Shown: one piece after another, positions 38,419 through 48,246 of the stretch
Layout: the number at the start of each line of letters is the position of its first letter
How positions within the stretch are numbered: position 1 is the first letter of the stretch
DNA from: Mycolicibacterium brumae
GTDB lineage: Bacteria > Actinomycetota > Actinomycetes > Mycobacteriales > Mycobacteriaceae
Direction of reading: 5' to 3'
Assembly: GCF_025215495.1 (NCBI RefSeq)
Contig: NZ_CP104302.1
Span: 2,480,001 to 2,544,000, forward strand
DNA: 64,000 nt
Translations under genes and position numbers: made by a program
Notes under the pieces: model-generated
Told to the model about the DNA's origin: nothing
The model's database searches: none
What the model saw: the letters and a program-made list of their open reading frames with translations, nothing else

Positions 38419-38538
38419 ACACGAAGCGCCGCGCCGATCCCGCGCCAGAGCGCCCCACACGGGGCGAACCCCACCCCGGGAAGAGCCCACCCATGTCACG
38501 CTTGCCCCACCAGCAACACATTTAACTGCGCGTCGGGG

Positions 38539-39192
38539 TTAGCGCGCGTAGCCGGGCAGATTCTCGGCCAGTTCGGCGAACAGCGCCCGGTTCAGGTCGA
38601 AGGCGACCTTCACCTCGTCGACAACGCGCGCGACCTCGGCGTCCGAGAGCGCCAGCCCGTCCAGCCGAGCCCGGTAGCCGTCCTTGTACGGCTTGGGCTT
38701 CGGCACGTCCGGGAACTCGTAGAACGCCAGGCCCGCCCCGTCCAGCCCGAAGGTGCGGCCCAGGATCTTGCCGATCGCCTGGCCGCCGGAGAGGTCCCCG
38801 AGGTAGCGGGTGTAGTGGTGCGCCAGCAACGCCCCGCCCCAGTCGGCGGCGCGCAGCCGGGCCGCGTACGCGTCGGCCGCGGGGCTGTCGACCTGATGCG
38901 AGGTCCCCGGCACCCAGTGCGCCAGGTCCGCGTCCAGCGCCGCCAGCCGCTCGATGGCGGGGTCGTAGAACGGCGCGATCAGGCGATCATCACGCGCCTC
39001 GGCAACGGCCTGTTCCAGCGCGGCGTACACGGTGCGCAGCCGGCGCAGATAGTCGGCGTAACCGGCTTCGTTGACCCGTCCGGCCAGCAGTTCGGAGACG
39101 AAAGCGGAGTTCTCCGCGGCCTCGTGCTCGATGCGCGACCCGTCCTTCATTGCGGCGGCCAGCGGCTTTTCCACCACATCGGTGGCAGTCAT
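38539..39192 (-). CDS. Biliverdin-producing heme oxygenase
   Basis: Opens heme to release iron, CO and biliverdin. The 217 residues match the HmuO/HO-1 fold: proximal His in MKDGSRIEHEAAE (H23), the distal-helix motif YLGDLSGGQAIGKIL, and HHYTRYLG. This differs from the non-canonical MhuD-type enzyme also known in mycobacteria. The ATG at 39192 is chosen because GAGAGG lies six bases upstream. It starts 14 bases after the lepA stop. Confidence 0.93.
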   Translation of the reverse strand: MTATDVVEKPLAAAMKDGSRIEHEAAENSAFVSELLAGRVNEAGYADYLRRLRTVYAALEQAVAEARDDRLIAPFYDPAIERLAALDADLAHWVPGTSHQVDSPAADAYAARLRAADWGGALLAHHYTRYLGDLSGGQAIGKILGRTFGLDGAGLAFYEFPDVPKPKPYKDGYRARLDGLALSDAEVARVVDEVKVAFDLNRALFAELAENLPGYAR

Positions 39193-39206
39193 CGGGATCC
39201 TCTCGG

Positions 39207-41138
39207 TCACTTCTTGGCGTTCTTGTCGGCGGAGGCGCCGTCGGTGGACAGCGCGGCGACGAAGGCCTCCTGCGGAACTTCGACCCGGCCGATCGTCTTC
39301 ATCCGCTTCTTGCCCTCCTTCTGCTTCTCCAACAGCTTGCGCTTACGGGTGATGTCGCCGCCGTAGCACTTACTCAGCACATCCTTGCGAATCGCCCGGA
39401 TGTTCTCGCGGGCAATGATTTTCGAGCCTATCGCGGCCTGCACCGGCACCTCGAACTGCTGGCGCGGGATGAGCTCCTTGAGCTTGGTGGTCATCTTGTT
39501 GCCGTAGGCGAACGCGGAATCCTTGTGCACGATCGCGCTGAACGCGTCAACAGCCTCGCCCTGCAGCAGAATGTCGACCTTCACCAGCGCCGCCTCCTGC
39601 TCACCGGCCTCCTCGTAGTCCAGGCTGGCGTAGCCGCGGGTGCGCGACTTCAGCGAATCGAAGAAGTCGAAGATGATCTCGCCGAGCGGCATGGTGTAGC
39701 GCAGTTCGACCCGCTCCGGCGACAGGTAGTCCATGCCGCCGAGCTCACCGCGCCGGGACTGGCACAGTTCCATGATGGTGCCGATGAACTCGCTCGGCGC
39801 GATGATCGTCGTCTTGACCACCGGCTCGAAGACCGAGCCGATCTTGCCCTCCGGCCAGTCCGACGGGTTGGTGACGATCAGCTCGGTCCCGTCGTCCTTG
39901 ATGACGCGGTACACCACGTTCGGCGAGGTGGAGATCAGGTCGAGGTTGAACTCACGTTCCAGCCGCTCCCGGGTGATCTCCATGTGCAGCAAACCCAGGA
40001 AGCCGCACCGGAACCCGAAACCGAGCGCCACCGACGTCTCCGGCTCATAGGTCAGCGCGGCGTCGTTGAGCTGCAGCTTGTCCAGGGCGTCGCGCAGGTT
40101 CGGGTAGTCCGAGCCGTCCACCGGGTACAGCCCGGAGTAGACCATCGGCTTGGGCTCCCGGTAACCGGTCAGGGCCTCGGTGGCGCCCTTGCGGGCGCTG
40201 GTGACGGTGTCGCCGACCTTGGACTGGCGGACGTCCTTCACTCCGGTGATCAGATAACCCACCTCGCCGACGCCCAGGCCCTGGGTGGGCTTGGGCTCCG
40301 GGGAGACGATGCCGACCTCGAGCAGTTCATGCGTCGCGCCGGTGGACATCATGGCGATCCGCTCGCGCGGGGTGATCTTGCCGTCCACCACCCGCACGTA
40401 GGTGACCACGCCGCGGTAGATGTCGTACACCGAGTCGAAGATCATCGCCCGCGCCGGCGCGTCGGCGTCGCCCTGCGGCGGCGGGATCTGGCGAACCACC
40501 TCGTCGAGCAGTTCGGCCACTCCGACGCCGGTCTTGCCGGACACCCGCAGCACGTCGGAGGGCTCGCAGCCGATGATGTGCGCCAGTTCGCCGGCGTAGC
40601 GGTCCGGGTCGGCGGCGGGCAGGTCGATCTTGTTGAGCACCGGAATGATGGTCAGGTCGCGGTCCAGCGCCAGATACAGGTTGGCCAGCGTCTGCGCCTC
40701 GATGCCCTGGGCGGCGTCGACCAGCAGCACCGCGCCCTCGCAGGCCTCCAGCGCGCGGGACACCTCATAGGTGAAGTCGACGTGGCCGGGGGTGTCGATC
40801 AGGTGCAGGACGAAGTCTTCGCCGGCCTGCTCCCCCTCGCGGACGGTCCACGGCAGCCGGACGTTCTGGGCCTTGATGGTGATGCCGCGTTCCCGCTCGA
40901 TGTCCATCCGGTCCAGGTACTGCGCGCGCATGGAGCGGTCGTCGACGACGCCGGTGAGCTGCAGCATCCGGTCGGCCAGGGTGGATTTGCCGTGGTCGAT
41001 ATGCGCGATGATGCAGAAGTTGCGAATCTGCGCCGGCGCGGTGAAGGTCTGGTCGGCGAAACTGCTGATGGGAATCTCCTGCTCAGGCGGGCGTCGTGCT
41101 GGCCTACAGCGTATCCAGCGGCGCGCCCGGCGGCACAA
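39207..41138 (-). CDS. lepA: Elongation factor 4 (LepA)
   Basis: A ribosome-bound GTPase of about 643 residues. The G domain has [20 protein letters not shown] and NKIDLPAAD; the LepA-specific C-terminal domain includes [20 protein letters not shown] and [17 protein letters not shown]. The conserved part begins [12 protein letters not shown]. No ATG or GTG precedes it in frame nearby, so the start is taken as TTG at 41138, which is uncertain. Position matches M. tuberculosis Rv2404c. Confidence 0.93.
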   Translation of the reverse strand: MCRRARRWIRCRPARRPPEQEIPISSFADQTFTAPAQIRNFCIIAHIDHGKSTLADRMLQLTGVVDDRSMRAQYLDRMDIERERGITIKAQNVRLPWTVREGEQAGEDFVLHLIDTPGHVDFTYEVSRALEACEGAVLLVDAAQGIEAQTLANLYLALDRDLTIIPVLNKIDLPAADPDRYAGELAHIIGCEPSDVLRVSGKTGVGVAELLDEVVRQIPPPQGDADAPARAMIFDSVYDIYRGVVTYVRVVDGKITPRERIAMMSTGATHELLEVGIVSPEPKPTQGLGVGEVGYLITGVKDVRQSKVGDTVTSARKGATEALTGYREPKPMVYSGLYPVDGSDYPNLRDALDKLQLNDAALTYEPETSVALGFGFRCGFLGLLHMEITRERLEREFNLDLISTSPNVVYRVIKDDGTELIVTNPSDWPEGKIGSVFEPVVKTTIIAPSEFIGTIMELCQSRRGELGGMDYLSPERVELRYTMPLGEIIFDFFDSLKSRTRGYASLDYEEAGEQEAALVKVDILLQGEAVDAFSAIVHKDSAFAYGNKMTTKLKELIPRQQFEVPVQAAIGSKIIARENIRAIRKDVLSKCYGGDITRKRKLLEKQKEGKKRMKTIGRVEVPQEAFVAALSTDGASADKNAKK

Positions 41139-41163
41139 TCACCACCCGGCGCCGCAGCCCGGT

Positions 41164-41724
41164 TCAGCCCGCCGGCGCAGGGTGCAGCAGCACCGCCCGC
41201 GACGGGCGGAACTCGACCGCGCCGAACAGCCCGGTGTCCTCCAACGCCGTCGTGAGCTCCGCGTCCAGGTACATGCCGAAGCGCGGGCGGCCCTTCAGGT
41301 GGAATGCGTGCGGCGGGGTGTCGTCGAAGAACTTCAGGGTGAGCCGGTCCCCGTGACGCAGCGGGATCGACGGGCTCAGGTAGTAGTGCTCCGCGGTGTG
41401 CGCCTCGACCTGTCGAACGCAGCGGTACAGCCAGACCCGCCCGCCGTCGAGGACGGCCGGCAGGAATTCGCCGTCCGGGCCGAGCAACGGCGTCAGCCGG
41501 GCCCGGCAATCCTCGACCAGGACCAGCAGCGACGAATCGATGATGTGCACCGGCCCGCGGCGCAGCGGACGCCCGCAGCACACCGTGGTGCTCGGCCCCC
41601 AGCGCAACTCCGGCGGTTCCCAGTTCTGGACCGGCCCGGGTTCGCTCAGCAGGGTGTGGGATTGGTCGTCGACGAAGTCGAGCTGCCGGGCGTCGACGTG
41701 CGCGCGGCCGAGGTAGTACTCCAT
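41164..41724 (-). CDS. Hypothetical protein resembling Imm11-type immunity proteins
   Basis: A 186-residue soluble protein starting MEYYLGRAHVDARQLDFVD. The C-terminal part (VLDGGRVWLYRCVRQVEAHT, HAFHLKGRPRFGMYLDAELT, GLFGAVEFRPS) resembles the Imm11/DUF1629 fold, in which a YRCV-type strand and an F/Y-VDxEF helix precede a final EFxP strand. That is pattern resemblance from memory, not a search. No toxin gene is adjacent; the neighbours are lepA and a divergent MazF-like gene. Confidence 0.5.
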   Translation of the reverse strand: MEYYLGRAHVDARQLDFVDDQSHTLLSEPGPVQNWEPPELRWGPSTTVCCGRPLRRGPVHIIDSSLLVLVEDCRARLTPLLGPDGEFLPAVLDGGRVWLYRCVRQVEAHTAEHYYLSPSIPLRHGDRLTLKFFDDTPPHAFHLKGRPRFGMYLDAELTTALEDTGLFGAVEFRPSRAVLLHPAPAG

Positions 41725-41799
41725 ACGTCGATCTTGGGGGCAGTCGCGCGGTCTCCGCGGCGCCAATTCGCCGGACGCGACCCGCCCGAGGTGGGGCGC

Positions 41800-41805
41800 T
41801 ACGCT
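41800..41805 (+). promoter_or_regulatory. -10 box of the MazF-like gene
   Basis: TACGCT, seven bases before the ATG at 41813; leaderless spacing. Confidence 0.5.
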
Positions 41806-41812
41806 GGTCGGC

Positions 41813-42433
41813 ATGGCATCGCAATGGAAGGCGATGCAGCGATTCGCCGAGCGACTGGTGTTCGACGGGGCTCCCCGACTCATCAAGGGCATGCAGAACC
41901 CGGCGCAGCTGCAGCGCAATGTCGCCCAGGGTTTGCAACAGACCCTGGCTCAGGCGTTGACCGTCGGGATCGACGTGCTGGTCGCGGCGGCCACCGAACC
42001 GCAGCCGGCCGCGCTGACCGCCGGCCGCCCGGTCACCCAGCAAGCCGGCGTGCCGACCGACCGTCGGGCCCGCCGCGTCGTCTACGCCCCCGACCTGGAC
42101 GGCCGCGCCGATCCCGGCGAGGTGGTCTGGACCTGGGTCGTCTACGAGGACGATCCGACCCGCGGGAAGGACCGTCCGGTGCTGGTCGTCGGCCGCAACC
42201 GCAGCACCCTGCTCGGGCTGATGCTGTCCAGCCAGGATCACCACGCCGACGATCCGAATTGGATCAGCATCGGCGCCGGGGCGTGGGACTACGACGGCCG
42301 GCCCAGTTGGGTGCGGCTGGACCGGGTGCTCGACGTGCCCGAGGAAGGCATCCGCCGCGAGGGCGCGATCCTGGACCGGGTCACCTTCGAGACGGTCGCG
42401 GTGCGGCTGCGCCGCGAATACTCCTGGTCTTAG
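41813..42433 (+). CDS. PemK/MazF-like protein with N-terminal extension (Rv2405-like)
   Basis: A 206-residue protein. About 85 helical residues (FAERLVFDGAPRLIKGMQN, VAQGLQQTLAQALTVGIDVL) precede a PemK/MazF-like barrel (PGEVVWTWVVYEDDPTRGKD, RPVLVVGRN, IGAGAWDYDGRPSWVRLDRV). Classical MazF starts directly with the barrel and follows an antitoxin gene; neither holds here. It matches M. tuberculosis Rv2405, next to lepA. A solitary housekeeping derivative is more likely than an active toxin. Its stop overlaps the convergent GNAT gene by 4 bp. Confidence 0.75.
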   Translation: MASQWKAMQRFAERLVFDGAPRLIKGMQNPAQLQRNVAQGLQQTLAQALTVGIDVLVAAATEPQPAALTAGRPVTQQAGVPTDRRARRVVYAPDLDGRADPGEVVWTWVVYEDDPTRGKDRPVLVVGRNRSTLLGLMLSSQDHHADDPNWISIGAGAWDYDGRPSWVRLDRVLDVPEEGIRREGAILDRVTFETVAVRLRREYSWS

Positions 42434-43038
42434 GCGGGGTCCCGCCACATTTGCCACAGCGTCGGACCGCCGGCCGGCAATCTGATCTCCCCGGTGACGG
42501 CGAAGCCGAATCGCTGGTAGTACGGCACGTTGTCGGCGTTGCTGGACTCCAGGTAGGCCGGAGCGAACTCGCGGTCGCAGCGCTGCAGCCGGGACTGCAG
42601 CAGCGCACGGCCGTACCCGCCGCCGCGGACCTGCGGATCGCTGCCAATGACGCCCAGGTACCAGTGCGGCTCGGCCGGGTGGGCGGACTTCACCGCCTCG
42701 TTGGCGCGCATGCCGCGCAGCGCGTCACCGCGCAGGACCAGCAACAGTCCCGGCAGCATCCGCAGGTCTTGGCGCGGCGAGGTTTTCCACTCCCCGGGCG
42801 CAGACCAGAGGGCGCCCGCGACGATCCGGCCGGAGCTCAGGGCCACCTCGGCCGCCCCGCCGGGTAGGTAGTGATGGCGGCAGATCGCGGCGAACATCCG
42901 CGGTAGCGCGACGGCGCGTCGGCGCGGATCCGGCACGACCCAGCTCATCACCGGGTCATCGTGGAAGGCCAGCGCCAGGGTGCGGGCCAACTCGGGGAGG
43001 TCGGCGGATCGCGCCGGGCGCACGTCGATGTCAGGCAT
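42430..43038 (-). CDS. GNAT-family N-acetyltransferase
   Basis: A 202-residue acetyltransferase. The acetyl-CoA motif A is HWYLGVIGSDPQVRGGGYGRALL (seen in part as VIGSDPQVRGGGYGRALL), followed by YLESSNADNVPYYQRFGF, the typical GNAT ending. The acceptor substrate is unknown. The reading frame is tight: 25 bases separate it from a 35-codon frame upstream. Confidence 0.85.
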   Translation of the reverse strand: MPDIDVRPARSADLPELARTLALAFHDDPVMSWVVPDPRRRAVALPRMFAAICRHHYLPGGAAEVALSSGRIVAGALWSAPGEWKTSPRQDLRMLPGLLLVLRGDALRGMRANEAVKSAHPAEPHWYLGVIGSDPQVRGGGYGRALLQSRLQRCDREFAPAYLESSNADNVPYYQRFGFAVTGEIRLPAGGPTLWQMWRDPA

Positions 43039-43062
43039 GGCTGCCCAGCCTGCCAGAGCCGA

Positions 43063-43170
43063 TCAGCCCTGGGTGATGTGGGCGTGCAGCTGCTCGTGGG
43101 CGGACTCCAGCTCCTCCAGCCGCGCCTTGACCACGTCGCCCTTGTTCGCCAACACGCCCGCTATCCGCAT
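43063..43170 (-). CDS. Small 35-residue protein, hypothetical
   Basis: A short frame starting MRIAGVLANKGDVVKARLEE and ending HAHITQG. Codon use is strongly coding: nearly every third base is G or C. AAAGGGG lies upstream of the ATG. The sequence predicts a single amphipathic helix (KARLEELESAHEQLHAH). It lies between the transglutaminase and GNAT genes on the same strand. I recognise no family. Confidence 0.5.
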   Translation of the reverse strand: MRIAGVLANKGDVVKARLEELESAHEQLHAHITQG

Positions 43171-43238
43171 GACCACCCCTTTGCGGTGAGCTACACCACA
43201 TCAGGGTATTCCGGTTGTCCGCGGCGGGGAAGGGCCGA

Positions 43239-44078
43239 TCACGCCAGCCGGGTGATCTCCACGGCCACATCGAGGTCGGTGGACCCCTCCCCGGAGTAAA
43301 TGCCCTTCAGCGGCGGCACATCGGCATAGTCGCGGCCGGTGCCGACGGTGATGTACTGCTCGTTGATTCCGCAATCATTGGTCGGGTCGTAGTCCCACCA
43401 CGAGCCGGTCCAGGCCTGCACCCAGGCGTGACTGCGTCCTTCCACAGCGTCCCCGATGGCCGCGTCCGGATTCGGGTGCAGGTAACCCGACACATAGCGG
43501 GACGGGATTCCCATGGCGCGCAACAGGATCAGCATCACGTGCGCGTAGTCCTGGCAGACGCCCTTGCCTTCGGTGAGGGCGTCGAGCCCCGACGAGTGCA
43601 CCGCGGTCACCCCCGGCACATACTCCAGCGCCTCGTGCGTCCACTTGCCCGCGGCGATCACCGCGTCCGTCGGATCACTGTGCCGGGCAATGCGTTTGGC
43701 GACCGAGCTGACCCGGCGATTGGTCGCGGTGAACCGGCTGAAGGTGAGCGCCTCGTCATACTTGTCGATCACAGCCTCCGACCCCAGCTCATCCCAGGTG
43801 AGGGTGCGGCTCGGCTGCTCGGGGGCCTCGGTCTCCACCACCGAGGAGGCGGTGACCTCCAGCTCGCTGTGCGGCGCGTGCAGATCGAACGCGGTGACCG
43901 CGGTGCCCCAGTAGTCGTTGTAGCGGTACAGCCGCGTGGCCGGCGCGGTCTCCACCCGGTTGAGGATCACGTTCTGCCGGGAGTCCGAGCGTGGCGTCAG
44001 CCGCGCCTCGTTGAACGACGCCCGCACGGGCGCCTTGTAGGCGTACCCGGTCGCGTGCACCACCCGCATCCGCCACAT
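43239..44078 (-). CDS. Transglutaminase-like cysteine peptidase (Rv2409c-like)
   Basis: A 279-residue protein with an N-terminal beta domain and a transglutaminase core. The triad is C175 (GKGVCQDYAHVML), H217 (GRSHAWVQAW) and D231 (WWDYDPTND). Such bacterial proteins act as peptidases or amidases rather than cross-linkers. Its ATG overlaps the stop of the alpha-E gene by one base, forming a three-gene operon with the ATP-grasp gene. Confidence 0.9.
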   Translation of the reverse strand: MWRMRVVHATGYAYKAPVRASFNEARLTPRSDSRQNVILNRVETAPATRLYRYNDYWGTAVTAFDLHAPHSELEVTASSVVETEAPEQPSRTLTWDELGSEAVIDKYDEALTFSRFTATNRRVSSVAKRIARHSDPTDAVIAAGKWTHEALEYVPGVTAVHSSGLDALTEGKGVCQDYAHVMLILLRAMGIPSRYVSGYLHPNPDAAIGDAVEGRSHAWVQAWTGSWWDYDPTNDCGINEQYITVGTGRDYADVPPLKGIYSGEGSTDLDVAVEITRLA

Positions 44079-45052
44079 CAGAAATCACCTTCCTCGGGGC
44101 CGCCGCCGACCAACCCGGAGTCGGTCCAGGCCACCCACGGCGCGGAATGGAAGTACTGCTGCGCCAGCGCCTCGCCGACGTCGAAACACATCGTCTGCAG
44201 CGCGGCCAGCCGCTCCTCGAGGGATTCCAGCAGCTCCCCGGGTCGCAGGAACTCCAGTTCGCTGCGCGCTCGGCCGAGCAGCCGGCGGGCCTCCGCGGTG
44301 GCGCCGACGCGGTCGGCGGGGCGGTGCATCAGCTGGTCCAGGCTGTGCTCGGCGCGTTTGAGCGAATAGAACACCGAGCGCGGGAAGAGCCGGTCCAGCA
44401 GCAGGAACTGCACCACCCGCCCGGCGTCGAGCACCCCGCGGTAGGTGCGCAGGTAGGCGTCGTGCGCGCCGGCCGAGCGCAACATGTTGACCCAGGCCGG
44501 CGAGGACGCGCTGTCCCCCACCCGGGTAAACAGCAGCCGCACCGTCATGTCCACCCGCTCGATCTCGCGGCCCAGTTCCAGGAACCGGTAGCCATCGTCG
44601 CGGGCCAGGGTGGTGGCCGCCAGACCGGCGAACATCGCGGCCCGGTTCTCGATGTAGGACAGGAACTCGTGCGGGCCGAGCCGCCGGGCGGCGCGTTCCC
44701 GTTCGGCCAGGGCGTTGTACGTGGTGTTGAGGCACTCCCACATTTCGGTGGAGGTGACCTCGCGGGACGATCGGGCGTTCTCCCGCGCCGCGGAGATGGC
44801 GTCGACGATCGAACAGCCGCCATCCAGGCCCTGGGTGAAGGCCACCAGCTCGGTCAGCGACCACATGTCCAGTTCGTGCTCGGGCGCTTCGATCCCCAGC
44901 ACCTGCAGCAGCAGCCGGGAGGCCTGGTCCGGGTCGACGCTGGAGTCCTCCAGCAGCTGGTGCACGGTGACGTCCAGGATGCGGGCGGTGTCGTCGGCGC
45001 GCTCCACGTAGCGGCCGATCCAGTACAGCGCCTCGGCGTTGCGGGCCAGCAT
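44078..45052 (-). CDS. Alpha-E domain protein (DUF403, Rv2410c-like)
   Basis: A 324-residue all-helical protein starting LARNAEALYWIGRYVERADD, the alpha-E signature. Later segments include HEFLSYIENRAAMFAGLAAT and FLLLDRLFPRSVFYSLKRAE. These domains always travel with circularly permuted ATP-grasp and transglutaminase-like proteins, as they do here. It overlaps both neighbours by one base. The exact role is unknown. Confidence 0.9.
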   Translation of the reverse strand: MLARNAEALYWIGRYVERADDTARILDVTVHQLLEDSSVDPDQASRLLLQVLGIEAPEHELDMWSLTELVAFTQGLDGGCSIVDAISAARENARSSREVTSTEMWECLNTTYNALAERERAARRLGPHEFLSYIENRAAMFAGLAATTLARDDGYRFLELGREIERVDMTVRLLFTRVGDSASSPAWVNMLRSAGAHDAYLRTYRGVLDAGRVVQFLLLDRLFPRSVFYSLKRAEHSLDQLMHRPADRVGATAEARRLLGRARSELEFLRPGELLESLEERLAALQTMCFDVGEALAQQYFHSAPWVAWTDSGLVGGGPEEGDF

Positions 45053-46683
45053 CAGTCGTTCACCCCCTGCTGTTGCTGCTCATCGCCGGCGCCGCTGCGG
45101 GAGCGGCCGGTCCGGCGGGTCGTTTTGGCCGGTTTGCCGGGGCTGGGCAATGATTTCACCAGTTCGGCGGCGCCCAGTTCGCGGTCCGCCGCGGTAGACC
45201 GCGAGGCGAGCACCCAGGTGTCCTTGGAACCGCCACCCTGGCTGGAGTTCACCACCAGCGAGCCTTCGGTCAGCGCGACGCGGGTCAGGCCGCCGGGCAG
45301 CACCCACACGCCGTCGCCATCGTTGACCGCGAACGGGCGCAGGTCGACGTGGCGTGGGGCGAGTTGGTCGCCGATCTGGGTGGGCACCGTGGACAGTTGG
45401 ACCACCGGTTGGGCGATCCAACCGCGCGGGTCGTTCTGAATCTTGCGGGTGATGGTCGCCAGTTCCTTGGGGGTGGAGTCCGGCCCGAACACGATGCCGT
45501 ACCCTCCGGAGCCCTCGACCGGTTTGATGACCAGCTCGTCAACGCGGTCGAGCACCTCCTCACGCTCGTCGTCGAGCCAGCAACGCAGCGTGTCGACGTT
45601 GGCCAGCAGCGGCTTCTCGCCCAGGTAGTACTCGATGATGGTCGGGACGTAGGTGTAGACCAGTTTGTCGTCGCCGACGCCGTTGCCGACGGCGCTGGAG
45701 ATCACCACGTTGCCGGCGCGGGCCGCGTTGACCAGGCCGGCGACGCCGAGCACCGAATCGGGGCGGAACTGCATGGGGTCCAGGAACGCGTCGTCGATGC
45801 GGCGGTAGATGACGTCGACCTGACGCTCCCCCTCGGTGGTGCGCATGTAGACGGTGTTGTCGCGGCAGAACAGGTCACGGCCCTCGACGAGTTCGACGCC
45901 CATCTGCCGGGCCAGCAGCGAATGCTCGAAGTAGGCGGAGTTGAACGGGCCGGGGGTCAGCACGACGACGGTGGGGTCGGCCTCGTTGGTGGCCGCGGCC
46001 TTGCGCAGCGCGCGCAGCAGGTGCGACGAGTAGTCGCCGACCGAGCGGACCCGGTGGGTGGCGAACAGGTTGGGGAATACCCGGGCCATCGCCCGACGGT
46101 TCTCCATCACGTAGGACACCCCCGACGGGGAGCGCAGGTTGTCCTCCAGCACCCGGAAGGTGCCCTGGGCGTCGCGGATAAGGTCGATGCCCGCGACGTG
46201 AATGCGCACCCCGTTGGGCGGGGTGATGCCGGCGGCCTCGCGGTGGAAGTGCTCACAGGACAGGATCAGCCGACGCGGGATGACGCCGTCGCGCAGGATC
46301 TCCTGCTCGCCGTAGATGTCGTCGAGGAACGCCTCCAGCGCGGTGACCCGCTGGGCGATGCCCTTCTCCAGCCGGTTCCACTCCGCGGCCGAGATCACCC
46401 GAGGCACCAGATCCAGCGGGAACGGGCGCTCCTGGCCCGACAGCGAAAAGGTGACGCCCTGGTCGATGAACGCGCGGCCCAGCGCCTCCGAGCGCGCGGC
46501 CAGGTCCGCGGCGTCCGACGGGGTCAGTTCTGCGTAGATCCCCTTGTACGGTCCGCGTGGCTGCCCGTGACTGTCGAACATCTCGTCGAACGCCGCGGCG
46601 TAACTGGGGAAACCGTCAAGGTCGCGGTATCCGCCGAAGATCGCGGGCCAGTCCGAGGCAGCGGAAATGGTTCTGGGTGGCAC
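45052..46683 (-). CDS. Circularly permuted type 2 ATP-grasp protein (Rv2411c-like)
   Basis: About 543 residues. Family segments include [57 protein letters not shown] and [23 protein letters not shown]-grasp enzymes ligate amines to carboxylates, and this class is predicted to make a peptide-like product. The start is uncertain: a GTG at 46683 (CAGCAT box seven bases upstream) is preferred to a TTG at 46704. A charged, Gln-rich tail ends the protein. Confidence 0.88.
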   Translation of the reverse strand: MPPRTISAASDWPAIFGGYRDLDGFPSYAAAFDEMFDSHGQPRGPYKGIYAELTPSDAADLAARSEALGRAFIDQGVTFSLSGQERPFPLDLVPRVISAAEWNRLEKGIAQRVTALEAFLDDIYGEQEILRDGVIPRRLILSCEHFHREAAGITPPNGVRIHVAGIDLIRDAQGTFRVLEDNLRSPSGVSYVMENRRAMARVFPNLFATHRVRSVGDYSSHLLRALRKAAATNEADPTVVVLTPGPFNSAYFEHSLLARQMGVELVEGRDLFCRDNTVYMRTTEGERQVDVIYRRIDDAFLDPMQFRPDSVLGVAGLVNAARAGNVVISSAVGNGVGDDKLVYTYVPTIIEYYLGEKPLLANVDTLRCWLDDEREEVLDRVDELVIKPVEGSGGYGIVFGPDSTPKELATITRKIQNDPRGWIAQPVVQLSTVPTQIGDQLAPRHVDLRPFAVNDGDGVWVLPGGLTRVALTEGSLVVNSSQGGGSKDTWVLASRSTAADRELGAAELVKSLPSPGKPAKTTRRTGRSRSGAGDEQQQQGVND

Positions 46684-46833
46684 GTCACATATGCTGCACC
46701 ACAATGGCCATCACCGCAGGCCAGAACTCCGACTTGGGACGCGCCGCATCGGGCTGATAACCTGGATAACTGCTGCCCGGGGATCGGGCGGCCCCATTGC
46801 ATCCCAGCTGAACTTTCACGAAGGAACTCACGC

Positions 46834-47094
46834 GTGGCCAATATCAAGTCGCAGCAGAAGCGCATCAAGACCAACGAGCGCCGTCGGCTGCGTAACCAGT
46901 CGGCGAAGTCGTCGCTGCGTACGGCCATCCGTGGTTTCCGCGAGGCCATCGACGCCGGCGAGAAGGACAAGGCCAGCGAGTTGCTGGTGTCGACCAGCCG
47001 CAAGCTCGACAAGGCCGCCAGCAAGGGCATCATCCACAAGAACCAGGCCGCCAACAAAAAGTCCGCGCTGGCTCTGGCGCTGAACAAGCTCTGA
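46834..47094 (+). CDS. rpsT: 30S ribosomal protein S20
   Basis: A complete 86-residue S20, which binds the 5' domain of 16S rRNA. Landmarks are [20 protein letters not shown] and [23 protein letters not shown] start with AAGGAA about eight bases upstream. It is followed by an intrinsic terminator and the convergent holA gene. Confidence 0.97.
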   Translation: MANIKSQQKRIKTNERRRLRNQSAKSSLRTAIRGFREAIDAGEKDKASELLVSTSRKLDKAASKGIIHKNQAANKKSALALALNKL

Positions 47095-47125
47095 GTTAGT
47101 CAGGCCCCTCCGCGCGGGGCGACCG

Positions 47126-47166
47126 ACCGGCTCCCGGGATTCTCCCGGCGGGCCGGTTTCGGTTTT
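47126..47166 (+). terminator. Intrinsic terminator of rpsT
   Basis: A hairpin with outer stem ACCGGC/GCCGGT and inner stem CCGGGA/TCCCGG is followed by TTTCGGTTTT. A smaller GCCCC/GGGGC hairpin (47104-47120) precedes it. Placement 30 bases after the rpsT stop fits. Confidence 0.7.
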
Positions 47167-47194
47167 CGCGGGGGCGGTCTTCGGTGACGGCGTC

Positions 47195-48166
47195 TCAGCG
47201 GCGTCGTGTGGAGGCCAGCCCGGCCACCTCGCGCACCGCGCGTTCCAGCGCGTAGTCGGCGTCGGCGGCGCCGCCCTTGACGTCGGCGTTGAGTTGGGCC
47301 ACCACGCGGATCGCCTCGGCCACACTTTCCCGGGACCAGCGCCGGGCCTGCTGCTGGGCCTTCTTCACCCGCCAGGGCGGCATCCCGACCTCGGGGGCCA
47401 GCCGGTACGGGTCACCAGGCAGCGGGCCGATCCGGGCGATGGTGTGCACGGCCTCGGCCAGCGCGTCGGCCAGCACCACCGGCGCCTCGCCGGAAACCAT
47501 CGCCCAGCGCAACGCCTCGGCAGCCTGCGCGGTCTGCCCGGACACCGCCAGGTCGGCGATGTCGAAGCCGCGGACCTCGGCCTTGCCGCTGTGATAGCGC
47601 CGCACCGCCGCCACGTCGACCTGCCCGTCGGTGTCGGACACCAGTTGAGAGCAGGCCGCGGCCAGTTCCCGGATGTCGGATCCGACGGCGTCGATCAGCG
47701 CGGCGACGGCGTCGTCGGACACCTTGCACCGAAGCGCGCGGAACTCCGCGCGAACGAAGGCAGCGCGTTCGTCGGCCTTGGCGATCTTGGCGCACGGGTA
47801 CAGCCGCGCGCCAAGGTCGGTGAGTTGTTTGGCCAGCGCCTTGGCCCGTCCCCCGCCGGAGTGCACCACCACCAGCTCGGTGCCCGCCGGCAGGTCCACC
47901 GCGGCCTCGGCGATCAGCGCGGCGGCGTCCTTGCCTGCCTCGCCGGCGGCTTCGAGCACCAGCACCCGCTCGTCGGCGAACAGCGACGGGCTGAGCAACT
48001 CGGCGATCTCGCTGACGCTGACCTCCCCGGCCCGCATCCGGTTCACCGGCACGTCCGGGCTCCCGGCGGCGTCGCGGGCGTCGCGCAGCACCTGCGTGAC
48101 GGCGCGTTCGACCAGCAGTTCCTCATCCCCGAGCACCAGATGCAGACCGGGGACGTTTTGGCTCAC
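47195..48166 (-). CDS. holA: DNA polymerase III subunit delta
   Basis: Clamp-loader delta subunit of 323 residues. It has [20 protein letters not shown] at the N-terminus, [20 protein letters not shown] in the AAA-like domain, and a helical C-terminus ([40 protein letters not shown]). The GTG at 48166 begins the conserved part. The frame stays open upstream into the decayed DUF817 gene without a stop, so upstream homology must not be read as part of HolA. Confidence 0.92.
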   Translation of the reverse strand: MSQNVPGLHLVLGDEELLVERAVTQVLRDARDAAGSPDVPVNRMRAGEVSVSEIAELLSPSLFADERVLVLEAAGEAGKDAAALIAEAAVDLPAGTELVVVHSGGGRAKALAKQLTDLGARLYPCAKIAKADERAAFVRAEFRALRCKVSDDAVAALIDAVGSDIRELAAACSQLVSDTDGQVDVAAVRRYHSGKAEVRGFDIADLAVSGQTAQAAEALRWAMVSGEAPVVLADALAEAVHTIARIGPLPGDPYRLAPEVGMPPWRVKKAQQQARRWSRESVAEAIRVVAQLNADVKGGAADADYALERAVREVAGLASTRRR

Positions 48167-48246
48167 ACCGCCGATGGTGCCACGCCGCGCCGACAGCGCC
48201 GACAGCCGCCCGGTCGGCTTCGGGTTTGGCAAGGCCGCGGCGCGTG

